Positions 1-7,768 of a stretch of 64,000 nt of DNA are shown in pieces. Source of the DNA: Anaeromyxobacter sp. (GTDB lineage: Bacteria > Myxococcota > Myxococcia > Myxococcales > Anaeromyxobacteraceae). Within the stretch, counting starts at the first letter, position 1; each line of letters begins with the position of its first letter. The translations under genes and the position numbers were made by a program. A model generated the notes under the pieces. It was not told where the DNA came from. It did not search any database and saw nothing but the letters and a program-made list of their open reading frames with translations. Location: NCBI GenBank assembly GCA_025360965.1, contig JANYBC010000255.1, positions 1 to 64,000 of the forward strand. Reading direction: 5' to 3'.

Positions 1-1
1 C

Positions 2-1039
2 TGGGACTGCGAGCACGCCAAGACCCCGGACGGCTACTACCAGGTGCGCGGCGGCATCGACTACGCCATCGCCAAGTCGCTGGCGGCCGCCCCCTTCGCC
101 GACATCCTCTGGATGGAGACCAAGACCGCCGACCTGCACGACGCCAAGCGGTTCGCCGACGCCATCCACCTCGCCTTCCCCGGCAAGATGTTGGCCTACA
201 ACCTCTCCCCCTCGTTCAACTGGGACACCACCGGCATGAACGACGAGCAGATGAGGGCTTTCCCCATCGAGCTCGGCAAGATGGGCTTCGTCTTCAACTT
301 CATCACCTACGGCGGCCACCAGATCGACGGCCTGGCGGCCGAGGAGTTCGCCGCCTCGCTGCGCGAGGACGGCATGCTGGCGCTGGCCCGGCTGCAGCGG
401 AAGTTCCGGCTCACCGAGTCAGGCTACCGCACGCCGCAGACGCTGGTGGGCGGCCCGCGCGCCGACGCCGGGCTGATGGCCATCTCCGGCCGCACCTCGA
501 CCACCAAGGCCATGGGCCAGGGCTCGACCCAGCACCAGCACCTGGTCCAGACCGAGGTGCCGCCCAAGCTGCTGGAGGACTGGATCGACCTCTGGCGCAA
601 GCGGCACGGCGTGGCCGAGAAGCTCAAGGTCTCGCTCAAGCCGCGCACCGCCGGCTCCGACCTGCTCGAGCTCTCGCTGCTGGCCCCGGACGGGAAGGCG
701 AGGGCCAACGTCATCTTCGCCGTGATCCAGGACCGCAAGGGGCGGAACATCCTCTCCATCCGCGACCAGAACAACTTCGATCTCGCCCTCCGGAAGAAGC
801 GGCTCATGACGCTGCTGCAACTCTTCCTCATGCACCGCTACAAGATCTACTCGGTGCACTACGTGTCGCCCACCGAGGACAACCAGCGCCAGGCCGAGGG
901 CATGAAGAAGCTGGGGCTCTTCCGGCTCGTCAACGTGGAGGTCGGCGAGATCATCGTCGCCGACGTGGACCAGGACAAGGTCAAGGGGCTGCTGGCGCTG
1001 GAGCGGGCCGCGCTGGTCGACATGGTGCTGGCGAAGTAG
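2..1039 (+). CDS. aceA: Isocitrate lyase, C-terminal part (5' end outside window)
   Basis: Glyoxylate-shunt enzyme that cleaves isocitrate to succinate and glyoxylate in the cytoplasm. The reading frame is open from base 2 ([11 protein letters not shown]...), so the ORF-track GTG at 44 is not the real start and the gene enters from the left edge. The segment NLSPSFNWD and the later QTEVPP stretch are typical isocitrate lyase core. About 130 further residues follow, including [17 protein letters not shown], so this is the large (about 530-residue) bacterial form rather than the shorter E. coli type. It ends 19 bp before hemH on the same strand, so the two may be co-transcribed. Identification is firm; the N-terminal half, with the catalytic Cys loop, cannot be checked here. 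Confidence 0.93.
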   Translation, partial: WDCEHAKTPDGYYQVRGGIDYAIAKSLAAAPFADILWMETKTADLHDAKRFADAIHLAFPGKMLAYNLSPSFNWDTTGMNDEQMRAFPIELGKMGFVFNFITYGGHQIDGLAAEEFAASLREDGMLALARLQRKFRLTESGYRTPQTLVGGPRADAGLMAISGRTSTTKAMGQGSTQHQHLVQTEVPPKLLEDWIDLWRKRHGVAEKLKVSLKPRTAGSDLLELSLLAPDGKARANVIFAVIQDRKGRNILSIRDQNNFDLALRKKRLMTLLQLFLMHRYKIYSVHYVSPTEDNQRQAEGMKKLGLFRLVNVEVGEIIVADVDQDKVKGLLALERAALVDMVLAK

Positions 1040-1058
1040 GCCAGCGGTCGAGGCCACC

Positions 1059-2099
1059 ATGCTCGGCGTCCTGCTGCTCAACCTCGGCACCCCTGAGGCC
1101 CCCACCGCGCCCGCGGTCCGCCGCTACCTGCGCGAGTTCCTCTCCGACCCGCGGGTCATCGACATCCACCCGGTGGCCCGCACGCTCCTCCTTGAGCTGG
1201 TCATCCTGCCGACGCGGCCGAGCAAGAGCGCCGCGGCCTACGCCAAGGTCTGGACCGACCAGGGCTCGCCGCTGCTCACCTTCTCGCGGGCGCTGGAGGG
1301 CAAGGTGCGCGAGGCGCTCGGGCCCGGCCACCTCGTCGAGCTGGCCATGCGTTATGGCCGCCCACCGATCGCCGACGCCCTGGCGCGCCTGCGGGAGGGC
1401 GGGGCGACCCGGCTGGTGGTGGCGCCGCTCTACCCGCAGTACTCCTCGGCGGCGACCGGCTCCTCGCTCGAGGCGGTCTTCGCGGCGCTCTCCCGCCAGC
1501 ACGTGGTGACGCCGGTCCAGGTCCTGCCCCCCTTCTACGACGACCCCGGCTTCATCGCCGCCTTCGCCGCGGTCGGCGCGCCGGTGCTGGCGCGCGAGCA
1601 CCCCGACCACGTCCTCTTCAGCTTCCACGGCCTGCCGGAGCGGCACGTCAAGGCCTCCGACCACTCCGGCCGCACCTGCCTGCGGTCGGCCGGCTGCTGC
1701 GACGCCATCGGCCTGGCCAACCGCGACTGCTACCGGGCCCAGTGCTTCGCCACGGCGCGGGCGCTGGCGGTGCGGCTCGGGCTGCGGCCCGGCGCCTGGA
1801 GCGTCTGCTTCCAGTCCCGCCTCGGCCGGACCCCCTGGATCAAGCCCTACACCGACCTGCGGCTCGACGAGCTGGCCCGCGAGGGGAAGAGGCGGCTGGT
1901 GGTCTTCTGCCCGGCCTTCGTGGCCGACTGCCTGGAGACCCTGGAGGAGATCGGCCTGCGCGCCAGCGAGCAGTTCACGGCGGCCGGCGGGGAGCGGCTG
2001 GCGCTGGTCCCGTCGCTCAACGCCACCGGACCCTGGGTCGAGGCCCTGGTCGAGCTGCTGCGCCGCACCGCCGGGGCGCCGGCCCGGCCGGTGGCCTGA
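1059..2099 (+). CDS. hemH: Ferrochelatase
   Basis: Inserts Fe2+ into protoporphyrin IX, the last step of protoheme synthesis. Diagnostic motifs are LLLNLGTP at the N-terminus, FSFHGLPERH (residues about 188-197, with the metal-binding His), CFQSRLGRTPWIKPYTD and the C-terminal FCPAFVADCLETLEEI. The length of 346 residues fits the family. Between the HGLP and CFQS motifs there is a cysteine-rich stretch (C-x5-CC-x9-C-x4-C). [2Fe-2S] ferrochelatases with internal cysteines are known from Caulobacter and Myxococcus, so cluster binding is plausible but inferred. ATG start is preceded by GAGG. It follows aceA closely on the same strand. Confidence 0.95.
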   Translation: MLGVLLLNLGTPEAPTAPAVRRYLREFLSDPRVIDIHPVARTLLLELVILPTRPSKSAAAYAKVWTDQGSPLLTFSRALEGKVREALGPGHLVELAMRYGRPPIADALARLREGGATRLVVAPLYPQYSSAATGSSLEAVFAALSRQHVVTPVQVLPPFYDDPGFIAAFAAVGAPVLAREHPDHVLFSFHGLPERHVKASDHSGRTCLRSAGCCDAIGLANRDCYRAQCFATARALAVRLGLRPGAWSVCFQSRLGRTPWIKPYTDLRLDELAREGKRRLVVFCPAFVADCLETLEEIGLRASEQFTAAGGERLALVPSLNATGPWVEALVELLRRTAGAPARPVA

Positions 2100-2127
2100 C
2101 CGCTCGAGGGCGCGAGAGGGGCGGGCC

Positions 2128-4233
2128 CTACTTGAGGTGGCCGTCGTACCAGTCGAGGTAGCGCTCTGCCCGGTCGCGGATGTAGCTCGGCCGGGTGAAG
2201 CCGTGGGCCTCCCCCGGATAGATGACCAGCCTGGTGTCGCGCCCCAGGCTGCGCAGCGCTTGGTACATCTGCTCGCTGCCGCTGATGGGGACGTTGAAGT
2301 CCTTCTCCCCGCCGAGGAAGAGCGTCGGCGTCTTGATCCGGTCGGCGTGCAGGAAGGGCGCGGAGAGCTTGAGCCAGGTCCCGGCCGCGCTCCACGGCGT
2401 CCCCAGCTCCGCCTCCCACTCCCGCACGTACATGTCCGCCCCGTAGCCGGCCAGCATGTTCGACATGCCGGCGCCGCTGATCGCCGCCTTGAAGCGCTGG
2501 TCCTGCGCGATCACCGAGTTGGTGAGGATGGCACCGTAGCTCCAGCCGCCGATGCCGAGCCGGGTGGGATCGGCCAGGCCGCGCGCCACGGCGTCGTCGA
2601 CCGCCGCCAGCGCGTCCTGCGCGTCCTTGTTGCCCCAGTCGGCGAGGACGGCGCTGGCGAAGTCCTGCCCCTTGCCCAGGCTGCCGCGCGGGTTGACGAG
2701 GATCACCAGGTAGCCCCGCGCCGCCAGCAGCTGCCAGCACGGATCGAAGGGCTGGTCGAGCGCGTAGCTGAACTGCCCCACCGGTCCACCGTGGAGCCTG
2801 AGGATGGCCGGGGCGCGCGTCCCCTCGCGGTGGCCGGGCGGCTTGATGATGAAGCCGGAGATGACGGTGCCGTCGCGGCTCTTGAAGCTGGTCTCCTCCA
2901 TCGCACTGAGCCGCAGCTCGTCCAGCAGGGCGTCGTTCTGCCGGGAGAGCGGACGCCAGCCGGCCCCGTCCTGCACCTGGACCTCCGGCACGGTGGTGGC
3001 GGTGTTGGAGAGCGCCGCGATCCGCCCGGCCCGGCTGACGTCGAACCCGGCCACGGATCGGCGCCCGTCGAGCACCGGCTCCGGCCGGCCCCCCGCCGCC
3101 GGGACCCTCACCAGCCGCTGGGCCCGGTCCTCCTCCACGATCACGTAGAGCGCCTTCCCGTCGGGGGCCCAGGCCGGGCTCGACACCCAGCGGTCGAGCT
3201 CCGCGGTCAGGACCCGCACCGGGCCACCGGCCACCGCCACCGTCGCCAGCCTGGTCGGCGCGTAGTAGAGGAGCCTCGGCGCGCCGCCCTGCAGGAAGGC
3301 GAGCTGGCGGCCGTCGGGGCTCCAGGCGATCCGGTTGGTCCCGCCCTCGCCGCCCGGGTTGTTGACCGCCCCCTCGAAGCGGGTGAGCTGGCGCGGCTCG
3401 GCGCCGGCGTGGGCCTCGATGAGGTAGAGCTCCCAGGCGTTGGAGCGGTCGGCGTCGGCGCCCCGCTGGGCCAGGAAGGCGATGCTCCTCCCGTCCGGCG
3501 ACCACTCCGGGTTGAGGTCCTCGCCTTCACCATGGGTGAGCGGCTCGATCCGGCCGCTGGAGAGCTCGAGGAGGTGGAGGTGGCTGCGCCCGCGGGCCAG
3601 GTAGCCGGCGCCGTCCTCCTTGAAGTAGTACCGGTCGATGACGATGGGCGGGGACACCTTCTCCTTGCCGGCCTCGCCGCCGGGCGGGGCCGGATCGACG
3701 TCCTTCATCACCAGCACCAGCCGCGATCCATCGGGCGCCCAGGCGTAGTCGGCCACGCCGCCGCGGGCCTCGGTGAGCCGCCGCGGCTCCCCGCCGGCGC
3801 GCGGCAGCAGCCAGACCTGCTCGACGCCGTTCTCGTCCCCCCGGCTCGACAGGTAGGCCAGGTACCTGCCGTCCGGGCTCCAGCGTGGGCTGGTCTCCGA
3901 CTCCCGGGCGCCGGCCGTCAGCTGCATGGTGGTGGCGCCGTCCCAGCTGGTCATCCAGAGGTGGCCGAGCCGCTTGTCGGCCTTGAGGTCGTGGGTGGCG
4001 ACCACGTAGGCCACCCAGGCGCCGTCCGGCGAGATGCGCGGGTCCTCCACCTCCTTGAAGCGCGAGAGGTCGTCGACGGTGATGAGCCGCTTCGGGGTCG
4101 CGGCCGGGGTCGCGGCCGGGCTTGCCGCCGGGCCGGTGATCGGAGCCGCCTGCGCGGCCAGGGGCACGGCTGGGAGTGCCACGGCCAGGAGGGCCACGGC
4201 GAGACAGGCGGCGCGAGGCAGGAGCTGGTGCAT
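2128..4233 (-). CDS. Secreted prolyl oligopeptidase-family (S9) peptidase
   Basis: A serine peptidase of the S9 acylaminoacyl/dipeptidyl peptidase type, expected to trim oligopeptides outside the cytoplasm. A signal peptide is clear (residues 1-28, ending near PLAAQA). Residues about 50-400 are TolB/WD40-like blades of a propeller with repeated PRWSPDG/PEWSPDG motifs. The C-terminal alpha/beta hydrolase carries GGWSYGA with the nucleophile at about residue 561, the acid in GGEKDF (about 643) and the His in GEAHGF (about 676), so the triad is complete. 701 residues is usual. A TAGAAG hexamer lies 6 nt before the ATG and there is no Shine-Dalgarno, suggesting a leaderless message. It is convergent with hemH. 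Confidence 0.93.
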   Translation of the reverse strand: MHQLLPRAACLAVALLAVALPAVPLAAQAAPITGPAASPAATPAATPKRLITVDDLSRFKEVEDPRISPDGAWVAYVVATHDLKADKRLGHLWMTSWDGATTMQLTAGARESETSPRWSPDGRYLAYLSSRGDENGVEQVWLLPRAGGEPRRLTEARGGVADYAWAPDGSRLVLVMKDVDPAPPGGEAGKEKVSPPIVIDRYYFKEDGAGYLARGRSHLHLLELSSGRIEPLTHGEGEDLNPEWSPDGRSIAFLAQRGADADRSNAWELYLIEAHAGAEPRQLTRFEGAVNNPGGEGGTNRIAWSPDGRQLAFLQGGAPRLLYYAPTRLATVAVAGGPVRVLTAELDRWVSSPAWAPDGKALYVIVEEDRAQRLVRVPAAGGRPEPVLDGRRSVAGFDVSRAGRIAALSNTATTVPEVQVQDGAGWRPLSRQNDALLDELRLSAMEETSFKSRDGTVISGFIIKPPGHREGTRAPAILRLHGGPVGQFSYALDQPFDPCWQLLAARGYLVILVNPRGSLGKGQDFASAVLADWGNKDAQDALAAVDDAVARGLADPTRLGIGGWSYGAILTNSVIAQDQRFKAAISGAGMSNMLAGYGADMYVREWEAELGTPWSAAGTWLKLSAPFLHADRIKTPTLFLGGEKDFNVPISGSEQMYQALRSLGRDTRLVIYPGEAHGFTRPSYIRDRAERYLDWYDGHLK

Positions 4234-4239
4234 CGCCGA

Positions 4240-4245
4240 CTTCTA
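4240..4245 (-). promoter_or_regulatory. Candidate -10 box for a leaderless S9 peptidase transcript
   Basis: On the minus strand TAGAAG sits exactly 6 nt before the ATG of the S9 peptidase, with no GA-rich ribosome site between them. A -10 at this distance puts the first transcribed base on the start codon. No convincing -35 is seen. Confidence 0.4.
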
Positions 4246-4309
4246 CCCCAAAGAGCGGCGGGCCGGCCCGGGTAACCAGCCGACAGCAGGGCTCCACTAG
4301 CAGCCCCCG

Positions 4310-4575
4310 GGGCCGGACTTCTGTGCCGCTCTTCGAGACGTAGACGTACTCGTAGTTCCCGGCCAGCGACGCGTTGCGCGGCGGGGCCCGGAAGCTGACC
4401 GACTGGGCGATGGCAGGCCTTGGAGCAGCCATCGGGAACCGGTCGCGCAGGCCCCAGAAGGGGCGCGGTCGTCTTGCCAGGTTCAAGCTGCCTCCACCTG
4501 GCGCGCGCACTCGAAGAGCAGGGCATCGCCGGTGACCTGGACCGGCACGCGCTCCCACCTGATCCGCCGCGGAAG
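4310..4575 (-). pseudogene. Possible coding remnants in the 380-bp gap before the NERD helicase
   Basis: The gap 4234-4613 holds no intact gene. On the minus strand two stretches read like real protein but lie in different frames. One ends at a TGA (4483-4485) and includes VPVQVTGDALLFECARQ. The other, after an ATG at 4432, includes AGNYEYVYVSKSGTEV and then runs on out of frame into the S9 gene. They could be fragments of one decayed gene, or chance reading in GC-rich DNA. No family is recognised. Confidence 0.2.
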
Positions 4576-4601
4576 TTGGCCGCGCGGCGCCGACGGCGGG
4601 C

Positions 4602-4607
4602 TACACT
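4602..4607 (+). promoter_or_regulatory. Candidate -10 box for a leaderless NERD-helicase transcript
   Basis: TACACT lies 6 nt before the GTG start at 4614. The intervening bases are C-rich with no ribosome site. This matches the spacing seen before several other genes in the window. Confidence 0.4.
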
Positions 4608-4613
4608 CCCCGC

Positions 4614-6233
4614 GTGCCCCCCCCGGTTGGAACGCTCCACCCCTCCGACGAACCCCGCCCCGGCTCCTCGCTGGCCGAGAAGGCGCTCTGGTCTCGCCTC
4701 AAGACCGGGCTGCCGGCCGGCTGGACCGCCTGGCACTCGCTGCGCATCCGCGACGCCAGGAACCTGCTGGGCGAGACCGACTTCGTGCTGGCCCACCCGG
4801 AGCGCGGGCTGCTGGTGCTGGAGGTCAAGGGCGGGCAGGTGGAGCAGCGCGACGGCCGCTGGTTCTCCAACGGCGCGCCGCTGCAGCACTCGCCGCTCGA
4901 TCAGGCGCGGACCTTCCTCTCCCGGCTCGTGAAGCGGCTCGACGAGTGGCACTGCACGCCGCCGGCCTGGGGCGCGGCCGTGGCCTTCCCGGATCGCGAC
5001 GTCGACGAGCAGCCGACCCAGGATGACCTGAAGGGCGTGGTGCTCGGCAAGAACCACCTCGTCTGGCTCGACCAGTGGCTGCTCTCGGTGGTGGAGAAGG
5101 CGCTGCCCGAGGCCCGGCCGGCGCGCGGCGAGTGGATGAAGCGGCTCAACGACCTCTGGGGCGAGAGCTGGTCGAAGCCGCTCAGGCTCGGTACCCGGGT
5201 CGAGCTGGCCAGGCAGCGGCGGCTGGCGCTCGACGAGCGGCAGCTCGACGCCCTCGACCTGCTGGCGGGCCAGGACCGGGCGCTGATCCAGGGCGGCGCC
5301 GGCACCGGCAAGACGCTGCTGGCGGTCGAGGCGGCGCGGCGGCAGGCCGACGAGGGGAAGCGGGTGCTGCTGCTCTGCTCGACGCAGCCGCTGGCCAAGT
5401 GGCTGCGGGCCCGGCTCGAGGGCACCGGCATCCAGGTGGAGACGGTGAGCGGGCTGGCCCGGACGCTGGCCGAGCAGGCCGACGGCCCGCGCGCCGGCGG
5501 GGAGCCGCTGGTCGAGGCCGACTGGAAGCGCTTCTTCGAGCGGGCCTGCGAGCTGGTCACGCCCGACTGGGACTCGGTGATCATCGACGAGGCGCAGGAT
5601 TTCCCCTTCGAGGCCTGGGCGCTGGTCGAGGGGCTGGCGCGCGGGCGTCGGCTCTGGGCCTTCCAGGACCCGGGGCAGTGCTACTGGCGCGATCGGGTGG
5701 TGCCGGCCGAGCTCTTCGGCAAGCCGTTCCTGCTGCGGCGCGGGCAGCGTTCGCCGGGCGGCATCGAGGCCCTGGCGGCGCGCTACGCCGGCGAGTACGG
5801 CGACGACAAGGCGATCGCGCGGGCGGTGGCGTCGCGCGAGCTGGTGCTGGTCGAGTGCGCGGCGCCGGCGCAGGCGGCCGACAAGGTCGGCGTCGAGGTG
5901 GAGCGGTTGGTGGGCGAGGGGATCGCGCTCGGCGACATCGGCGTCGTCTCCTTGCATGGCCAGGGGAAGCCGGAGGCTGTCCACCGCGCGGCGAAGCTGG
6001 GGCGCTTCCAGTTCGTGCTGGCCGACGCCGACGGGATGGAGGAGCGGCTGGTGGCCGACTCCTTCCTGCGCTGGAAGGGGCTGGAGCGGCCGGTGATCAT
6101 CATCGCCGACGGCGACCCGGCCATGAACCAGTTCGCGGTGCGCATGCACATCGCGCTGACGCGGGCGCTGGCCGCGGTGCGGATCGTGGCGCCACGCGGC
6201 GACGGGCCGTGGCCGGGGTTGCCTCCCCGTTGA
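4614..6233 (+). CDS. NERD nuclease-related domain fused to a UvrD-like superfamily I helicase
   Basis: Predicted DNA-processing protein. Residues about 20-130 form a NERD domain, with the nuclease-like core ETDFVLAHPERG...LEVKGG containing the E/D...ExK residues. Residues about 215-530 are a superfamily I ATPase: Walker A GGAGTGKT, Walker B VIIDEAQD, and a C-terminal HIALTRAL motif VI region. NERD-helicase fusions are widespread and often found in defence or plasmid contexts; the exact role of this one is unknown. The start is GTG at 4614, with TACACT 6 nt upstream and no Shine-Dalgarno, so it is probably leaderless. It opens the accessory block ending near 11.6 kb. Confidence 0.85.
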   Translation: MPPPVGTLHPSDEPRPGSSLAEKALWSRLKTGLPAGWTAWHSLRIRDARNLLGETDFVLAHPERGLLVLEVKGGQVEQRDGRWFSNGAPLQHSPLDQARTFLSRLVKRLDEWHCTPPAWGAAVAFPDRDVDEQPTQDDLKGVVLGKNHLVWLDQWLLSVVEKALPEARPARGEWMKRLNDLWGESWSKPLRLGTRVELARQRRLALDERQLDALDLLAGQDRALIQGGAGTGKTLLAVEAARRQADEGKRVLLLCSTQPLAKWLRARLEGTGIQVETVSGLARTLAEQADGPRAGGEPLVEADWKRFFERACELVTPDWDSVIIDEAQDFPFEAWALVEGLARGRRLWAFQDPGQCYWRDRVVPAELFGKPFLLRRGQRSPGGIEALAARYAGEYGDDKAIARAVASRELVLVECAAPAQAADKVGVEVERLVGEGIALGDIGVVSLHGQGKPEAVHRAAKLGRFQFVLADADGMEERLVADSFLRWKGLERPVIIIADGDPAMNQFAVRMHIALTRALAAVRIVAPRGDGPWPGLPPR

Positions 6234-6281
6234 TCGCGCTGGCCTTAGCCAGCGCAAGCCTCTGGCCAGCACCTCCAGCCC

Positions 6282-6380
6282 ATCGTTTCACTTCCGCGGC
6301 ACAGTCACCGCCCAACTGCTCGTCATCACTCGACTTGCCTCCTTGTTATCGTTTCATGTATCGTTTCAGTCATCGTTTCA
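6282..6380 (+). repeat. Four ATCGTTTCA iterons, three in exact 12-bp phase, upstream of the HipA-like gene
   Basis: The 9-mer ATCGTTTCA occurs at 6282-6290, 6348-6356, 6360-6368 and 6372-6380. The last three are spaced exactly 12 bp and end 27 bp before the ATG of the HipA-like kinase. The segment is AT-rich for this genome. It looks like a multi-site operator, perhaps for the HTH domain carried by the downstream kinase, but that binding is inferred. A weaker version, ATCGTCTCA, sits near 9275 in front of the HNH gene. Confidence 0.6.
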
Positions 6381-6407
6381 CCCACCAGCCCTGCCTCACC
6401 AACCACC

Positions 6408-7733
6408 ATGTCCGACGTCGACGCCCTCCTCTCCCAGCTCGCTCGCTGCCGCGTGGCCCGGGCCGCCGAGCTGCGCGGGGCGCTGAGGATCTCCGGGCCG
6501 ACGCTCTCCCGGCTGGTGGCCAAGGCCGGTGAGCGGGTCTTGCGCATGGGGAGCGGGCGGTCGACCGCCTACGCGAGGACGCGCACCATCGAGGGGCTGG
6601 GCCAGCGGCTGCCGATCTTCCGGGTCGACGAGGCCGGCGAGGCGACCGCGACCGGCCTGCTGCACCTGCTGGCCGAGGGGCGTCACTGGTGGGCTTCGGG
6701 CCGCGCTGGCGTCCACTTCACCGGACTGCCCCCGGCGCTGGCCGACATGGCGCCGCAAGGGTTCCTGGGCCACGGCTTTCCGGCCCGCTTCCCGGAGCTG
6801 GGGCTCCCTCCACGACCGGGGCGCTGGACGGATGACCACCGGCTCATCGCGCTGGCCCGCCGCGGCGAGGACTGCGTCGGCGACCTGGTGGTAGGGGACG
6901 AGTCGCTGGCGCGCGCCCTGTCGACGCCGCTGCGCGAGGTCGAGCCGGTCGTCTACCCGCAGCTCGCCGAGCGGGCCGCCACCGACGTGGCAGGCTCCTC
7001 GGCCGGCGGCGAGCGGCCCAAGTTCGGCGCCTTCGCCCGGGGGCGTCACCTGCTGGTGAAGTTCGCGTCCGGCGAGTCGGCACCGAGCGCGCGGCGCTGG
7101 CGCGACCTGCTCTGGTGCGAGTGGAAGGCGCTGGAGCTGGTGGCCACCGCGGGCGTACCGGCCTCGACGGCCCGCTGGATGGACGTGGAGGGCTGGCGCT
7201 TCCTCGAGGTGGAGCGGTTCGACCGGGTCGGTGCGCGCGGCAGGCGGGCGGTCATTTCGCTGGGCGCCATCGACAACCAGCACCTCGGCGTGGGCGGCGA
7301 CTGGATCGCGGTGGTGGCCCAGCTGGTCGGGCCGCCCTTCCTGCTCTCGCCTGAGGACCGGCGACGGGTGCGCTGGCTCGACACCTTCGGCCAGCTGATC
7401 GGCAACACCGATCGTCACCCCGGCAACCTGGCCTTCCTGGCGGCGCCGGGCGGGGCGCTGCGGCTGGCGCCGTCCTACGACATGCTGCCGATGATCCTCG
7501 CCCCCTCGGCGGAGACCCTGGTGCAGCGGCGCTTCGTGCCGGCGCCGCCGACGGGCGCCACGCTCGACGTCTGGCCCGACGCCGCGGCCTGGGCCGGGCG
7601 GTTCTGGGGCGAGGTGGCGGCGCAGCCGCTGCTCACCGATGCGGTGCGGCGCTTCGCCGAGGAGGCTGGGGCCGCGGTGGCGGCGCTGGAGCGGCGCGTG
7701 GCGCCGGGGCGTGTCGGGCGGCCTTCCGGGTAA
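6408..7733 (+). CDS. HipA-family kinase with built-in N-terminal HTH (YjjJ type)
   Basis: A HipA-like Ser/Thr kinase. HipA toxins phosphorylate a host target (glutamyl-tRNA synthetase for E. coli HipA); the target here is unknown. Residues about 1-70 are a winged-helix-like module (LRISGPTLSRLVAKAGERV). The kinase region contains HLLVKF as the nucleotide-binding lysine strand, GNTDRHPGN as the catalytic loop and APSYDMLP as the metal/activation loop. The overall plan and 441-residue length match E. coli YjjJ, in which the DNA-binding part is fused, so no separate hipB is needed, and none is seen. The upstream 12-bp iterons may be its own operator. It is convergent with the HNH gene, with a 35-bp gap. 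Confidence 0.82.
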   Translation: MSDVDALLSQLARCRVARAAELRGALRISGPTLSRLVAKAGERVLRMGSGRSTAYARTRTIEGLGQRLPIFRVDEAGEATATGLLHLLAEGRHWWASGRAGVHFTGLPPALADMAPQGFLGHGFPARFPELGLPPRPGRWTDDHRLIALARRGEDCVGDLVVGDESLARALSTPLREVEPVVYPQLAERAATDVAGSSAGGERPKFGAFARGRHLLVKFASGESAPSARRWRDLLWCEWKALELVATAGVPASTARWMDVEGWRFLEVERFDRVGARGRRAVISLGAIDNQHLGVGGDWIAVVAQLVGPPFLLSPEDRRRVRWLDTFGQLIGNTDRHPGNLAFLAAPGGALRLAPSYDMLPMILAPSAETLVQRRFVPAPPTGATLDVWPDAAAWAGRFWGEVAAQPLLTDAVRRFAEEAGAAVAALERRVAPGRVGRPSG

Positions 7734-7768
7734 TCGGGCGCGCTTCAGCGGGCCCTGTCTTCTGGCCA

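Noticed and set aside
2137-4275. 712-residue plus-strand ORF opposite the S9 peptidase
   Set aside because: Antisense shadow; the S9 gene has signal peptide, propeller repeats and full triad.
6348-6380. CRISPR-like short repeats
   Set aside because: 9-mers with 3-nt spacing; better explained as operator iterons.
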